Below are positions 50,915 to 59,578 of a stretch of DNA of 64,000 bases, piece by piece (the stretch's first letter is position 1; the number at the start of each line of letters is the position of its first letter). The notes beneath the pieces are model-generated. The model was not told the DNA's origin. It saw nothing but the letters and a program-made list of their open reading frames with translations, and did not search any database. A program made the position numbers and the translations under genes. The DNA is from Io17-Chloro-G2 sp034420695 (GTDB taxonomy: Bacteria; Chloroflexota; Dehalococcoidia; Lucifugimonadales; UBA3495): positions 1 through 64,000 of the forward strand of contig DAOULB010000032.1 of NCBI GenBank assembly GCA_034420695.1, given 5' to 3'.

Positions 50915-52948
50915 TTAGACTTTTTCCTCTTCACGGTGGCGCTTTGCTTCTTCTATGACCCGGGGCTCCAGGTTGGCGGGGAGTGGGTCGTAGTGGTCGA
51001 ACTCCAGCTTGTAGCTGCCCCGGCCCTGGGTCACCGACCGCAGGTCCTGAGCGTAGCGCTGCACCTCCGAAAGGGGCACTTCGGCTTCGATGAGGGTCGT
51101 GTTGTTGCCGGGGGTCATGCCAAGGATGCGGCTCCGCTTGGTGTTGAGGTCACTCATTACCTCGCCGGTGTAGCTGTCGGGAACTGTGACGCTCAACTTC
51201 ATGACGGGTTCCAGAAGAATGGGACTGGCCTCCTGCAGGCCGGCGCGCAGGGCCATGCTGCTGGCAATTTCGAAGGACATTCCTGAGGAGTCAACGTCGT
51301 GGTAGCTGCCGTCGTATAGCACGGCCTTGACGTCAACGATGGGAAAGCCGGCGAGCACACCCTCGTCCATACCCTTGACGAGTCCCTTCTCGACGGCGGG
51401 AATGTACTCCCTGGGCACGGATCCCCCGACCACTTCCGATCCGAACTCGAAGCCTTGGTCTCTTTCCCTGGGTTCGAGGCGCAACAGGACGTGGCCGTAC
51501 TGGCCGTGGCCCCCGGTCTGCTTCTTGTGCCGGTACTCGGCCTTGGTGACACGGGTGATGGTCTCGCGGTAGGCCACCTTGGGGAGGCGGGACTTCAGGT
51601 CTGCGCCGAATTTCCGGCGGATGCGTTCCAGGGCTACATCGATCTGGGCCTCACCCAGGCCGGTCAGCAGGCTCTCTCCAGTGCTGGCGTCCCGGGAGAA
51701 GCGGAGGCTTGGGTCCTCTTCCACGATGCGGGTGAGGGAGGATGACATCTTGTCCAAGTCTGCCTTGGTGGCCGGGGAAACCGCTACGCTGTAATAGCCC
51801 TCGGGAAACTCGATGGGCTGCAGAGTGACGGGGCTCTCCCGGGTGCAGAGGGTGTCACCGGTAACGGTCACGGAGAGCTTGCCTATGGCCCCCATGTCGC
51901 CGGCGGTGATTTCGGCCACGTTTTCCTGGGACTTGCCCTTGGGGAGGTAGAGCTGGCCGATACGTTCCGACTGCTGGCGGCCAGAGTTCCAGACTTCCGA
52001 GTTGCTCTTGAAAGTCCCTTGGTAGACCCGGAAGATCGACAGCTTACCGACGAAGGGGTCCGCGGTAGTCTTGAAAACCAGGGCTGCCAGCGGGGCATCG
52101 GAGTCTGCAGAGAGCTCTCCGCCGGAAGCCTCGGGAAGCTCTACATCGGCGGGAGAGGGCAAGAACTCCTCTATCATTTCCAGAAATTCTTCCACTCCCT
52201 GGTTGGCAGTGGCGGCAGTAGCCAGTATAGGCACCAATTGGCCGCTGACTACCGCTTTGTGTACTGCGCTCATAACCTCGTCGTCGGTGAGGGCCTCCCC
52301 CTCCAGGTACTTGTCGGCGAGGGTGTCGTCGTTTTCGGCGGCGGCTTCGATGAGCCGCTCCCGGGCCGCCTCCAGCTCCGCGGCAACTTCGGCGGGCGGG
52401 TCGGCGGGCGGGCGGATAACGCTGACCACGCCACTGAAATTCTGGGCCTCTCCAACTGGAATCTGGAAAGGAATGCACTGGTTGCCGAAAGAGCCTTGAA
52501 TGTCGGCAACGCAGCGGGAGAAGCTGGCATTTTCCCGGTCCATCTTGTTTACCACGAGAACGCGGGGTACGCCGGCAGCTTGGCACATTTCCCAGGACTT
52601 CTCGGTTCCCACGTCGACGCCAGAGGGGGCAGCCAAGAGGATGGCAGCTCCTTCCACCACCCGGAGAGCGCTGACCACATCTCCCAGGAAGTCGTCGTAG
52701 CCCGGGGTGTCCAGGAGGTTAAACTTCAGATCGCCCTTAGCGAAAGAGATGAGGGTGGTCTGGATACTGCCCCCGCGCTTAATCTCTTCGGGCTCGTAGT
52801 CCGACACTGTGTTGCCGTCTTCCACCTTGCCTATGCGGGTGGTGGCTTTGGCGTTGAAGAGCAGCGTTTCCGCCAAGGAAGTCTTGCCGGCGGCACTGTG
52901 GGAAAGCAGGGCTATGTTGCGAAGGTTTTTGGTGGCGATACCGGCCAT
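50915..52948 (-). CDS. Elongation factor G paralogue (EF-G2-like)
   Basis: A 677-residue translational GTPase. GTPase motifs are SHSAAGKTSL (G1; standard EF-G has HIDAGKTT), DTPGYDDF (G3) and VNKMDRENASF (G4). Domains II-V follow, with HKKQTGGHGQYGHVLLRLEP and FEFGSEVVGGSVPREYIPAV in domain IV. The altered G1 and overall style match the second EF-G class found beside the normal fusA in many bacteria. Such paralogues act in ribosome recycling, tetracycline-like protection or stress; the exact role here is unknown. No tufA, rpsG or rpsL is adjacent, also unlike normal fusA. Confidence 0.88.
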   Translation of the reverse strand: MAGIATKNLRNIALLSHSAAGKTSLAETLLFNAKATTRIGKVEDGNTVSDYEPEEIKRGGSIQTTLISFAKGDLKFNLLDTPGYDDFLGDVVSALRVVEGAAILLAAPSGVDVGTEKSWEMCQAAGVPRVLVVNKMDRENASFSRCVADIQGSFGNQCIPFQIPVGEAQNFSGVVSVIRPPADPPAEVAAELEAARERLIEAAAENDDTLADKYLEGEALTDDEVMSAVHKAVVSGQLVPILATAATANQGVEEFLEMIEEFLPSPADVELPEASGGELSADSDAPLAALVFKTTADPFVGKLSIFRVYQGTFKSNSEVWNSGRQQSERIGQLYLPKGKSQENVAEITAGDMGAIGKLSVTVTGDTLCTRESPVTLQPIEFPEGYYSVAVSPATKADLDKMSSSLTRIVEEDPSLRFSRDASTGESLLTGLGEAQIDVALERIRRKFGADLKSRLPKVAYRETITRVTKAEYRHKKQTGGHGQYGHVLLRLEPRERDQGFEFGSEVVGGSVPREYIPAVEKGLVKGMDEGVLAGFPIVDVKAVLYDGSYHDVDSSGMSFEIASSMALRAGLQEASPILLEPVMKLSVTVPDSYTGEVMSDLNTKRSRILGMTPGNNTTLIEAEVPLSEVQRYAQDLRSVTQGRGSYKLEFDHYDPLPANLEPRVIEEAKRHREEEKV

Positions 52949-53127
52949 AAGGTACAGTCCTCCTGTCTTAACCGAAGGCCGGCAAGTGGAAAAATGCCGG
53001 CCAGGTCCTGCTGGGGCGGGACGGTAAAACAGTCCCCTTTGACACGGCTAATTGTAGCCGCGGCTGCCGTTTGTGTGCAAGGCGTGATGTTTGACGCGGC
53101 AGGTAATATGTCCCGAAGCAATTGCGC

Positions 53128-53386
53128 TTAAAAGGACAGGACGTCCTCTGCTGGGGGCAATGTGGTAACGCTCAGAATCTCAAGGAGATTTTCGGCAAGC
53201 CGGTAGGTGATGAAATACTGGCCCGCAACATATCCGAGCAGGCCAGGATGCCAGGGAAAAGGCAGGTGCTGACCAATTAAAGGGGTCATGGCTTAAACTC
53301 CTGAGTGCATCCATTAACTGAGATCGCCCAGCAGGCGGCTGGGCGATGATGAAGTCTCGGGCTATGCGGGCAACGTGGACTTCCAT
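53128..53386 (-). pseudogene. RelE/ParE-like toxin gene with a +1 frameshift
   Basis: The first frame reads MEVHVARIARDFIIAQ and RSQLMDALRSLSHDP, then goes astray. Skipping one C in the CCCC at 53285-53282 restores a good toxin tail: LIGQHLPFPWHPGLLGYV, FITYRLAENLLEILSV, ending at TAA 53128. The joined product has about 85 residues, the usual size of RelE/ParE toxins. It starts five bases after the antitoxin stop. Three readings are possible: an inactivated toxin, a sequencing error in a homopolymer, or programmed +1 frameshifting at CCC-T. Confidence 0.65.
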
Positions 53387-53390
53387 AGGT

Positions 53391-53591
53391 TCACTTATCT
53401 TTGACTTCTCCTTCCAAGTCTTCCAACGTCACATAGTTCCCTGCTTCAATTTGAGCTATGCCTACATTGGTTGCTTGAACGCTTTCGTTGACGAATTTGA
53501 GAGCGACTCGTTTAGCCTTGTCATCGAAGGCTCTCCTGGCTTCGGTAACCGTTGGCGGTTCTACGCCCTCGGCTGTAATCGTCAAAGGCAT
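53391..53591 (-). CDS. Putative antitoxin of the toxin-antitoxin pair
   Basis: A 66-residue acidic protein, ATG at 53591, with PLTITAEGVEPPTVTEARRA and a helical, charged C-terminus (NYVTLEDLEGEVKDK). It is of the small size typical of antitoxins and directly precedes the toxin-like frame, with a four-base gap. I do not recognise a DNA-binding fold with certainty, so a Phd- or CopG-like class is only a guess. If the toxin is dead, the antitoxin may be a remnant. A good promoter lies upstream. Confidence 0.55.
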   Translation of the reverse strand: MPLTITAEGVEPPTVTEARRAFDDKAKRVALKFVNESVQATNVGIAQIEAGNYVTLEDLEGEVKDK

Positions 53592-53642
53592 GGCCCATGT
53601 CCTGCCGGTGTGTTATATAGTAAGCATCTAGGGATGTTGCGG

Positions 53643-53671
53643 ATGCTACCTAGGGTTCGAGTGGTTGTCAA
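53643..53671 (-). promoter_or_regulatory. Promoter of the toxin-antitoxin locus
   Basis: On the minus strand TTGACA (53671-53666) is a perfect -35, and TAGCAT (53648-53643) lies 17 bases on. CTAGGG motifs at 53628 and 53650 are about two helical turns apart, possible operator half-sites. Confidence 0.5.
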
Positions 53672-53774
53672 CGGTGAGGGCATCCGCTAAATGGCAAGAA
53701 CATCGGGCTGCCCCAAGCCAGAGTTTCAATCCTTCATCCCAGACTTGCCGACAACCGCCATACCGGAGTCGCCC

Positions 53775-54008
53775 TTGGCAACGAAAGCCTTCATTTTAAT
53801 TGAGACCCAGGTGGGCAAAGTCAGGGACGTGGTGACCGAGTTGCGGACCATTGACGACGTGCAGGTCGTCGACGGCATCACGGGACCCTATGACGTGATA
53901 GCCCTCATCGAGTCCGAGAACATGGGCGCCGTGGCCGACTTGGTGACCGGCCGGATACAGGGAATCCCCGGCGTTACCCGGACCATAACCTGCGTCACCG
54001 CCGGCTAG
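53775..54008 (+). CDS. Stand-alone Lrp/AsnC ligand-binding domain protein
   Basis: A 77-residue RAM-type domain without a DNA-binding part. It reads ATKAFILIETQVGKVRDVV, then IDDVQVVDGITGPYDVIALIE, a close match to the effector domain of Lrp/AsnC regulators. Such free domains oligomerise and bind amino acids. I chose TTG 53775, since GGAG lies six bases upstream and the fold begins at once; the frame is open from 53691. It is the first gene after the toxin locus, on the opposite strand. Confidence 0.8.
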   Translation: MATKAFILIETQVGKVRDVVTELRTIDDVQVVDGITGPYDVIALIESENMGAVADLVTGRIQGIPGVTRTITCVTAG

Positions 54009-54209
54009 TGCAAGACGGCCCAGCCGCTTCCGCGGCAAAGAAAGAGCGGCCGGTCCGCCAAGGGCGGGAGAGTCGCTGAAGGAGCGGCTCGCACCGGTCG
54101 CTGGCCCCCGATGGTATCCCCGACTTCCACGCCGGTCAAGGGGCCGGTCATACCACCGGTCAACCACCTTCCTATTGACCACTCAACCACAGTGATGGAG
54201 GCAAGCGAG

Positions 54210-54521
54210 ATGGCGGACTATATCTATTTGGTCCAGATGGACATTCCGGAATCGTTGGAGGACGACTTCAACCGCATCTACGACACCCAGCACGTTCCAA
54301 ACATACTGCAAGCCGAGGGGGTACATTCCTGCACCCGCTACCGCTTGGAGTCCACCGACGCCGAGGGCGTGGCCCGGTATGCCGCCGTCTATGAGATCGA
54401 TTCTCCCGAAGTGCCACAAAGCGACGGTTGGAAGGCCGAGTCGGAGAAGGGCGACTGGCCCACCAAGATACGCCCCCACACCACCAACCGGTCTCACCAC
54501 ATAATGAAACGCGTCACCTGA
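54210..54521 (+). CDS. EthD/Dabb-like ferredoxin-fold protein
   Basis: A 103-residue alpha/beta-barrel-type protein starting MADYIYLVQMDIPESLEDDF. The pattern DDFNRIYDTQHVPNILQAEGV with the downstream RYRLESTDAEGVARYAAVYEID is typical of EthD-like proteins, some of which help ring-cleaving or ether-degrading enzymes. ATG 54210 has GGAGG eight bases upstream; the frame is open further up. A related two-domain protein lies at 58284-58943. It converges with the CMD-family gene over a palindromic repeat. Confidence 0.68.
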   Translation: MADYIYLVQMDIPESLEDDFNRIYDTQHVPNILQAEGVHSCTRYRLESTDAEGVARYAAVYEIDSPEVPQSDGWKAESEKGDWPTKIRPHTTNRSHHIMKRVT

Positions 54522-54587
54522 TCGGCGGTCCGGTCTGCGCTCATATACTGCGGGCTGGCAGGTGACGGGCTAGTAGGTGAGGACGGC

Positions 54588-54615
54588 AGGGCGGGTTTCA
54601 AACCCGCCCCTACGT
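54588..54615. repeat. Palindromic intergenic repeat, copy 3 (CTACGT tail)
   Basis: GGGCGGGTTT (54589-54598), a central C and AAACCCGCCC (54600-54609) give a perfect 10-bp stem, followed by CCTACGT. It fills a convergent junction like the other two copies. Confidence 0.8.
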
Positions 54616-54637
54616 TCGATGCTAAGGTGTCGGTCTA

Positions 54638-55186
54638 CTAGTAAGTCAGGGCGGTGACGGTTCCCTCGGGAAGGTCCACTTCCAGGGCTTGAAGGCAGTG
54701 GGCCAGGGTATGGTAGTAGCCGGAGACCACCAGCACGTCCACGATGCCGTCGTCACCGATCTGGGCTTTCAGTGCTTGGTAGGTGGCGTCGGAGACCTTG
54801 TGCTGGCGCAGGATCTCAATGACGAACTGGACCACGGGCACGTCGGCCTCGGCCAAGCCGGTCGGAGCACGGAATTCCCGGATGGCAGCGATGGTCTCGT
54901 CGGACAGGCCGGCGTCCTTGGCGCCCCGCTGGTTGACAGTCCAGACGTAGTGGCCCCCGGCTTCCCTGGCCGCGGCCAGCACCGCGAGGGCCTTGGTCCT
55001 GGGGTCCAGGGGCGTTTCAAACCGGGCGTAGCCTCCGAGACCAGCGAGGCTGGAGGCGGCCTTGGGGTTGTTGAGCAGGGCGGCGTAGTTGCGGGCCACA
55101 CCGCCGCGGCTGGTTTCGATTTCGTCCCAAATCTGCTGCCCTTCCGGGGTCATGCTTTCCCTGGTGGCATAGGGAACACGGGTCAT
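54638..55186 (-). CDS. Carboxymuconolactone decarboxylase (CMD) family protein
   Basis: A 182-residue helical protein of the CMD/AhpD superfamily. The fold core is GLGGYARFETPLDPRTKALAVL, REAGGHYVWTVNQRGAKDAGLSDE and IEILRQHKVSDATYQALK. There is no CxxC, so peroxidase activity of the AhpD kind is unlikely; the Glu-His pattern is closer to gamma-carboxymuconolactone decarboxylase. ATG 55186 has GGAGG seven bases upstream. Related proteins act in aromatic breakdown. Adjacent genes on the same strand include the molybdopterin hydroxylase subunit, upstream. Confidence 0.83.
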   Translation of the reverse strand: MTRVPYATRESMTPEGQQIWDEIETSRGGVARNYAALLNNPKAASSLAGLGGYARFETPLDPRTKALAVLAAAREAGGHYVWTVNQRGAKDAGLSDETIAAIREFRAPTGLAEADVPVVQFVIEILRQHKVSDATYQALKAQIGDDGIVDVLVVSGYYHTLAHCLQALEVDLPEGTVTALTY

Positions 55187-55332
55187 GGCGTTCACCTCCC
55201 GATGAATGGTGGTACGAATGGCGGGGCTGTCATCGCCGAACTACCGGGGAAAAGGATAGGGCCCCGGGGTCTTGTAGTTCCCCAAGGCCCTTATCGAGGA
55301 CTAGAGCCAACGGCTGGCCCGGGAGTTTAGGG

Positions 55333-57597
55333 CTAGCTGCCGTTCTTCTCCCAGAGGGCTTCCAGCAGGTTGCCGGGGGACATGGGCAGCTTGTCCATGC
55401 GGACGCCTACGGCTTGGGAAATGGCGTTGGCGATGGCGGCCATGGGAGGGACGATAGGCACTTCGCCCACTCCCCGCACGCCGTAAGGGTGCCCCGGATT
55501 GGCTACTTCCACGATCACGGTGTTGATCATGGGCAGGTCGAGGCTGGTGGGCATCCGGTAGTCCAGGAAGCTGGAATTCTCCATCTGCCCGTCCTTGTTG
55601 AAGACGTACTCCTCGTTCAAAGCCCAGCCAATGCCCTGAACAACGCCACCCTGCATCTGCCCTTCGACGTAGCTGGGGTGGATGGCCTTGCCGGCGTCCT
55701 GCACTGCGGTGTAGTCCAAGATGTCCACCTTGCCGGTCTCGGGGTCGACTTCAACGTCCACGATGTGGGTGCTGAATGCCCCACCGGCGCCCCTGGGGTC
55801 GACGCTGACTTGGCTGGAGATGGGCCCGCCGGTACCGTTTAGCCGCCCGGCCAGTTCCTTGAAGGTCATCTGGAGGGCGGGGTCGGACTTGTGCTGGAAG
55901 GAGCCGTCCACCAGCTCGACGTCACCGGCTTCAACGTCCCAGATGCTGGCGGCCCGCTCGATCATCTTGGCCCTGATGTCCTGGGCGCACTCGTAGGCGG
56001 CCCAACCAGAGGCGAAGGTGGTGCGGCTGCCGCCGGTGAGGAAGGTGTAACCCACAGACTCGGTGTCGCCGACGCTGGGGTGAACGTCTTCGGCCGGGAT
56101 CCCCAGCACCTCGGCGGCCTGCATGGCGATGGAGGCGCGGGTGCCGCCGATGTCGGTGGAACCCTCCACCAGATTGATGGTGCCGTCGGCATTCACGCCG
56201 ATGGCGCAACTGGACTGGAGACCGATGTTAAACCAGAACCCGGAGGCAACGCCGCGGCCCCGGTTCTTGCCGGTCAGGGGGGTCTTGTACTGCTCGCTGT
56301 CCTTGGCGGCCTCCAAAGTCTCCACGTTGCCGATTATCGGGAACGCGGGGCCGTCCACCCGGCGAGTGCCTTCCTTGGAGGCGTTGAGGAGGCGGAACTC
56401 GATGGGGTCCATGCCGAGCTTTTCGCAGAGCTCGTCCACTACGGACTCGCCGGCGAAGGCGGCGTTAGGGGCGGCCGGGGCGCGGTAGGCGGCCACCTTG
56501 GTCTTGTTGACCATCACGTCGTAGCCGTCAACGCGCATATTTTCGATCTCGTAGGGAGCAAAGATACACTGGCCTCCGGCGCCAACCATGGAGCCGGGGT
56601 AGGCGCCGGACTCGTAGGCCAGCCAGGCGTCTGCAGCAGTGATTTTTCCGTCCTTGGTGGCCCCCATCTTCACCCTGATGTGGGTGCCGGAGGTTGGGCC
56701 GGTGCACTCGAAGACCTCGGACCGGGACATTTGCATCTTCACCGGGCGGCCGGTGCTCTTGGAAAGCAGGGCGCAAAGGGGTTCCAGGTAGACGGGGATC
56801 TTGCCGCCGAAGCCGCCGCCGATTTCCATGGGGACGACCTTGATACGGGATACAGGGAGATCCAGCACACCGGCCAGTTCCTCGCGGGCGTTGAATGCGC
56901 CCTGAGTGCTGGTCCAGATAGTGACCTGCCCGTCGGCGTTCCAAAGGGCAGCGGCGTTCTGGGGCTCGATGTAGCCTTGGTGGACGGTGGCGGTGTCGTA
57001 CTCGTGCTCAACTACCAGGTCCGCCTCGGCGAAACCCTTGTCCACGTCGCCCATCTCGAAGCGGAAGTGGGTGGCGACGTTGCTGGGGGTGTCGGTCTTT
57101 TCCCCAAGCTCGGTAGTCATGACGTCGTCGTGGAGCAGGGTCGCGGAATCTTTCATGGCGTCTTGGACGTTCATCACCGGTTCCAAGACCTCATAGTCCA
57201 CGTCGATCAGCCCAATGGCTATTTCGGCGGTGTGGGCGTCGGAGGCAGCCAAGGCTGCCACGGCGTGGCCGGTGAACAGGACCTTTTCCCGGGCCAGCAG
57301 GCGGTCGCTGGAGAACCGGGAGCCCTGGTCGGGGTCTTCCTTGCCGGCCACCGGCATGTCGGCTCCGGTGATTACAGCCAGCACGCCGGGGTGGGCCAGG
57401 GCTTTGCTAACGTCGATGGACTTGATTCGAGCGTGGGCGTGGGGACTGCGGAGGACCTTGCCAAAGAGCAGATCGGCGCTTTGGAAGTCGCCCCCGTACT
57501 TGGCGCGGCCCGTCACCTTGTCGGTTCCGTCATGCCTGATAGGACGGGTGCCGACCACCTTGTATTCGGTGTTGGAAAGGACAATGTTAGAAGCCAT
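55333..57597 (-). CDS. Molybdopterin-binding hydroxylase large subunit (XDH/CoxL family), orphan
   Basis: A 754-residue protein of the xanthine dehydrogenase/aldehyde oxidase large-subunit family, hydroxylating aromatic or aldehyde substrates. PIRHDGTDKVTGRAKYGGDF and VLRSPHAHARIKSIDVS start the first domain; EIGGGFGGKIPVYLEPLCAL binds the cofactor; VRGVGEVPIVPPMAAIANAI carries the catalytic Glu. It lacks the AYRCSFR motif of CO dehydrogenase: the corresponding loop reads VAAYRAPAAPNAAFA. No small (2Fe-2S) or medium (FAD) subunit gene is adjacent, so the partners must be elsewhere or the enzyme is atypical. ATG 57597 has GGGAG upstream. Confidence 0.88.
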   Translation of the reverse strand: MASNIVLSNTEYKVVGTRPIRHDGTDKVTGRAKYGGDFQSADLLFGKVLRSPHAHARIKSIDVSKALAHPGVLAVITGADMPVAGKEDPDQGSRFSSDRLLAREKVLFTGHAVAALAASDAHTAEIAIGLIDVDYEVLEPVMNVQDAMKDSATLLHDDVMTTELGEKTDTPSNVATHFRFEMGDVDKGFAEADLVVEHEYDTATVHQGYIEPQNAAALWNADGQVTIWTSTQGAFNAREELAGVLDLPVSRIKVVPMEIGGGFGGKIPVYLEPLCALLSKSTGRPVKMQMSRSEVFECTGPTSGTHIRVKMGATKDGKITAADAWLAYESGAYPGSMVGAGGQCIFAPYEIENMRVDGYDVMVNKTKVAAYRAPAAPNAAFAGESVVDELCEKLGMDPIEFRLLNASKEGTRRVDGPAFPIIGNVETLEAAKDSEQYKTPLTGKNRGRGVASGFWFNIGLQSSCAIGVNADGTINLVEGSTDIGGTRASIAMQAAEVLGIPAEDVHPSVGDTESVGYTFLTGGSRTTFASGWAAYECAQDIRAKMIERAASIWDVEAGDVELVDGSFQHKSDPALQMTFKELAGRLNGTGGPISSQVSVDPRGAGGAFSTHIVDVEVDPETGKVDILDYTAVQDAGKAIHPSYVEGQMQGGVVQGIGWALNEEYVFNKDGQMENSSFLDYRMPTSLDLPMINTVIVEVANPGHPYGVRGVGEVPIVPPMAAIANAISQAVGVRMDKLPMSPGNLLEALWEKNGS

Positions 57598-57763
57598 GGC
57601 CTACTCCCTGCGGAAAATTTCTCTTAAGGGTCTTAAGCACGGTGGATTTTACCATAAAGAGCGGGGCGGGGGCCGCGGCAAGCTCTCCGGTCTTTTGGGT
57701 TGGCCCGGATTTCTCGGGAGGCAGTGTGGTCTTGTGCAACAATTGAGAACTGGACGGAAGTGC

Positions 57764-57794
57764 GTCCTTCGACGAGCCCAAGATGATGGGGCTT
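57764..57794. repeat. CCTTCGAC repeat, copy 1
   Basis: GTCCTTCGACGAGCCCAAG followed by ATGATGGGGCTT. This short repeat is widespread in bacterial intergenic regions and often gives false peptides. A second copy is at 58113-58142. Confidence 0.65.
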
Positions 57795-57808
57795 GAACGT
57801 GCTGGAGA

Positions 57809-57880
57809 GGGTTTTCATGGCTGGAGCTTTTGAGTTTCCTTTTTTGGGGATTTTCTTGGGACTTTTTGCGACATTCCGGG
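57809..57880. repeat. T-rich dispersed element, copy B
   Basis: GGTTTTCATGGCTGGAGC near 57810-57827, then several T-runs, then TTTTTGCGACA near 57863-57873. It matches the element at 17033-17090 in block order, with a longer middle. Confidence 0.5.
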
Positions 57881-58112
57881 GCATTTCAGCTTTGGAGGGT
57901 ATACAGAAATCCCGGTTTTTGGGACAGGTGCGGTGAAGCTGAATGCTCCATTTTTTTGAGTTTTGGAGAATTATTGGGACAACTGCGTGATTCCGTGCCC
58001 GTGGGCAGGGAGTAACCGAAAAGGACATCATAGAAACTATGATAATGAGGGGAGGGCACAGAAGGAAAGCAGCAAATGTCACCAGAAACTGCTCAGAGTT
58101 GAAGGAGGGTGG

Positions 58113-58142
58113 GTCCTTCGACAAGCTTAGGACGATGGGGTT
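58113..58142. repeat. CCTTCGAC repeat, copy 2
   Basis: GTCCTTCGACAAGCTTAGG followed by ACGATGGGGTT. It is the closer match to the common form of this dispersed repeat. Confidence 0.7.
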
Positions 58143-58283
58143 CTTAGCGGGGCAGCATCCCGGTGCTGAACGGTTACGGCCCAGCCGGGCACAGGTGCCA
58201 GGGCCGGTCTTAAACGGGTACAATGTAGATAGGTAGATAGAAAGAGGGTCCTTGAAGCATTGATGGCATTGTTGGAGGGCGTC

Positions 58284-58943
58284 ATGGCAGACAAGAAGGG
58301 CACCGGGCTGCTGATGGTGTGGGCGGAGGTGCCGGAGGACAAAGAGGACGAGTTCAACAGGTGGTACAACGAAGAGCACCTGCCGGAGCTCCTGGCCATT
58401 CCAGGGGTGCTGAACGCGGCCCGGTACGAGGCGGTGCGGAGCGGACCCAAGCACTTGGCCTGCTACGAGCTGGAAAACCCGGGAGTGGTGGACAGCGACC
58501 CGTTCAAGAACCGGCCGGTATCCGAGTGGTCCCAGCGCGTCGGACCCCGGGTCATTGCCACCACTTTGATTAACAATGTTTACGAGATGGTCTTCCCGGC
58601 TGCGCTGACCCCGGAGATTGCGGGAAGCGACATGGCCCCGGCTTTGCAGATAGGGCGGATGGACATTTCTCCGGAGAATGAGGAAGAGTGGAACCGCTGG
58701 TACAGCGGGGTGTACGTGCCGAACTACGAAAAGGTGCCGGGCTGCATCCGGGGAAGACGGTGGAAGGCGGTGCGGGGCGAGCCCAAGTACGGCGTGGTTT
58801 ACGAGTTCGAGCATGAGGGCGTGTCGGACACGGCGGAATGGGAGAGGCAGCGGGACATTAACCCGGACAACGAGCGGATGCGCTCCCTGATGACCCATGC
58901 GCCGGGCTCGCCGGGAATCTGGAAGAAGACCTTCCAGCCATGA
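58284..58943 (+). CDS. Duplicated EthD-like two-domain protein
   Basis: A 219-residue protein made of two similar halves. The first has EDKEDEFNRWYNEEHLPELL and IPGVLNAARYEAV, the second ENEEEWNRWYSGVYVPNYEK and VPGCIRGRRWKAV, both EthD/ferredoxin-like barrels. The repeat suggests an internal duplication of a dimer-forming domain. Its function is unknown; relatives support oxygenase or degradation pathways. ATG 58284 has GGAGG five bases upstream. Its stop overlaps the next start (ATGA), so it is translated with the YtkA-like gene. Confidence 0.78.
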   Translation: MADKKGTGLLMVWAEVPEDKEDEFNRWYNEEHLPELLAIPGVLNAARYEAVRSGPKHLACYELENPGVVDSDPFKNRPVSEWSQRVGPRVIATTLINNVYEMVFPAALTPEIAGSDMAPALQIGRMDISPENEEEWNRWYSGVYVPNYEKVPGCIRGRRWKAVRGEPKYGVVYEFEHEGVSDTAEWERQRDINPDNERMRSLMTHAPGSPGIWKKTFQP

Positions 58944-59578
58944 ACACTATCTTCCGGAAACTCCTGCTATCAGCGGCCTTCCTGGCACTGGCCCTCGGCG
59001 TTGCTTGGATCTCATTGCCGCCCTCGCAGGCTACGGCCCAGAGCGACCGGCCGACGTGGGTCCACTACTTGGCGGGGCCATATGACGTGGCGGTGTTCCT
59101 GCAACGTTCCAGCCTTTCGCTGGGTAGAGCGGTGGTCGACATTACGGTCCACGACGCCGAATCGGGGGAACCGGAGGGGGCTGCCCAGGTGGTGGTCAGG
59201 ACACGGCACCAAGTGGAAGGCGATAGGGGCTGGTCCCACGCGTTTCCAACATCTGACGAACCGGGAACGTACCATGCCCAGATGCTCCTAGAGAGGCCGG
59301 GAGTCTGGGAAGCCGTGGTGGAGGTGGACGGCCCCCGGGGAGGAGGCATCGTTTCAGTGGGGACCCTGACGGTGCCCCACGCCAGGACCTACTCGTCGGG
59401 AAGCTACGTTTTCATTGGTATTTTTGCCGTCATACTGGCGGGAGGCGCTTACTTGATCTGGACCGTCAACCGCAACCAGCGCCGCAGGGCACTGGCCCAA
59501 GCTGCGTCCTCTCATACGGAAGGGCCTGCCGATGAGCCTCCAACTGCCGGCGGCGGCGCCATCTCCAACCCGTCGTGA
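58940..59578 (+). CDS. YtkA/FixH-like exported membrane protein
   Basis: A 212-residue protein with an N-terminal signal or anchor (about residues 8-27), an outer beta-rich domain and a second membrane helix near residues 155-175 (SYVFIGIFAVILAGGAYLIW). The outer part has YDVAVFLQRSSLSLGRAVVDITV and WEAVVEVDGPRGGG, the style of YtkA-like and CopC-like domains. Such proteins are linked to copper handling and cytochrome oxidase assembly, which fits the overlapping ctaG gene downstream (GTGA). The C-terminal tail is polar. Confidence 0.72.
   Translation: MNTIFRKLLLSAAFLALALGVAWISLPPSQATAQSDRPTWVHYLAGPYDVAVFLQRSSLSLGRAVVDITVHDAESGEPEGAAQVVVRTRHQVEGDRGWSHAFPTSDEPGTYHAQMLLERPGVWEAVVEVDGPRGGGIVSVGTLTVPHARTYSSGSYVFIGIFAVILAGGAYLIWTVNRNQRRRALAQAASSHTEGPADEPPTAGGGAISNPS

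Larger units (their letters stand above)
57598..58283. other. 686-base intergenic region with several short repeats
   Basis: Contains two copies of the CCTTCGAC repeat, a T-rich element related to the one near 17.05 kb, and a possible -10 (TACAAT at 58219-58224) for the downstream operon. No gene is supported; long frames on both strands arise from the repeats. Confidence 0.6.

Noticed and set aside
57633..58898. 421-codon open frame on the minus strand
   Set aside because: It runs antisense across intergenic repeats and the EthD-like gene; peptide parts such as VLSLSKD come from a dispersed DNA repeat.
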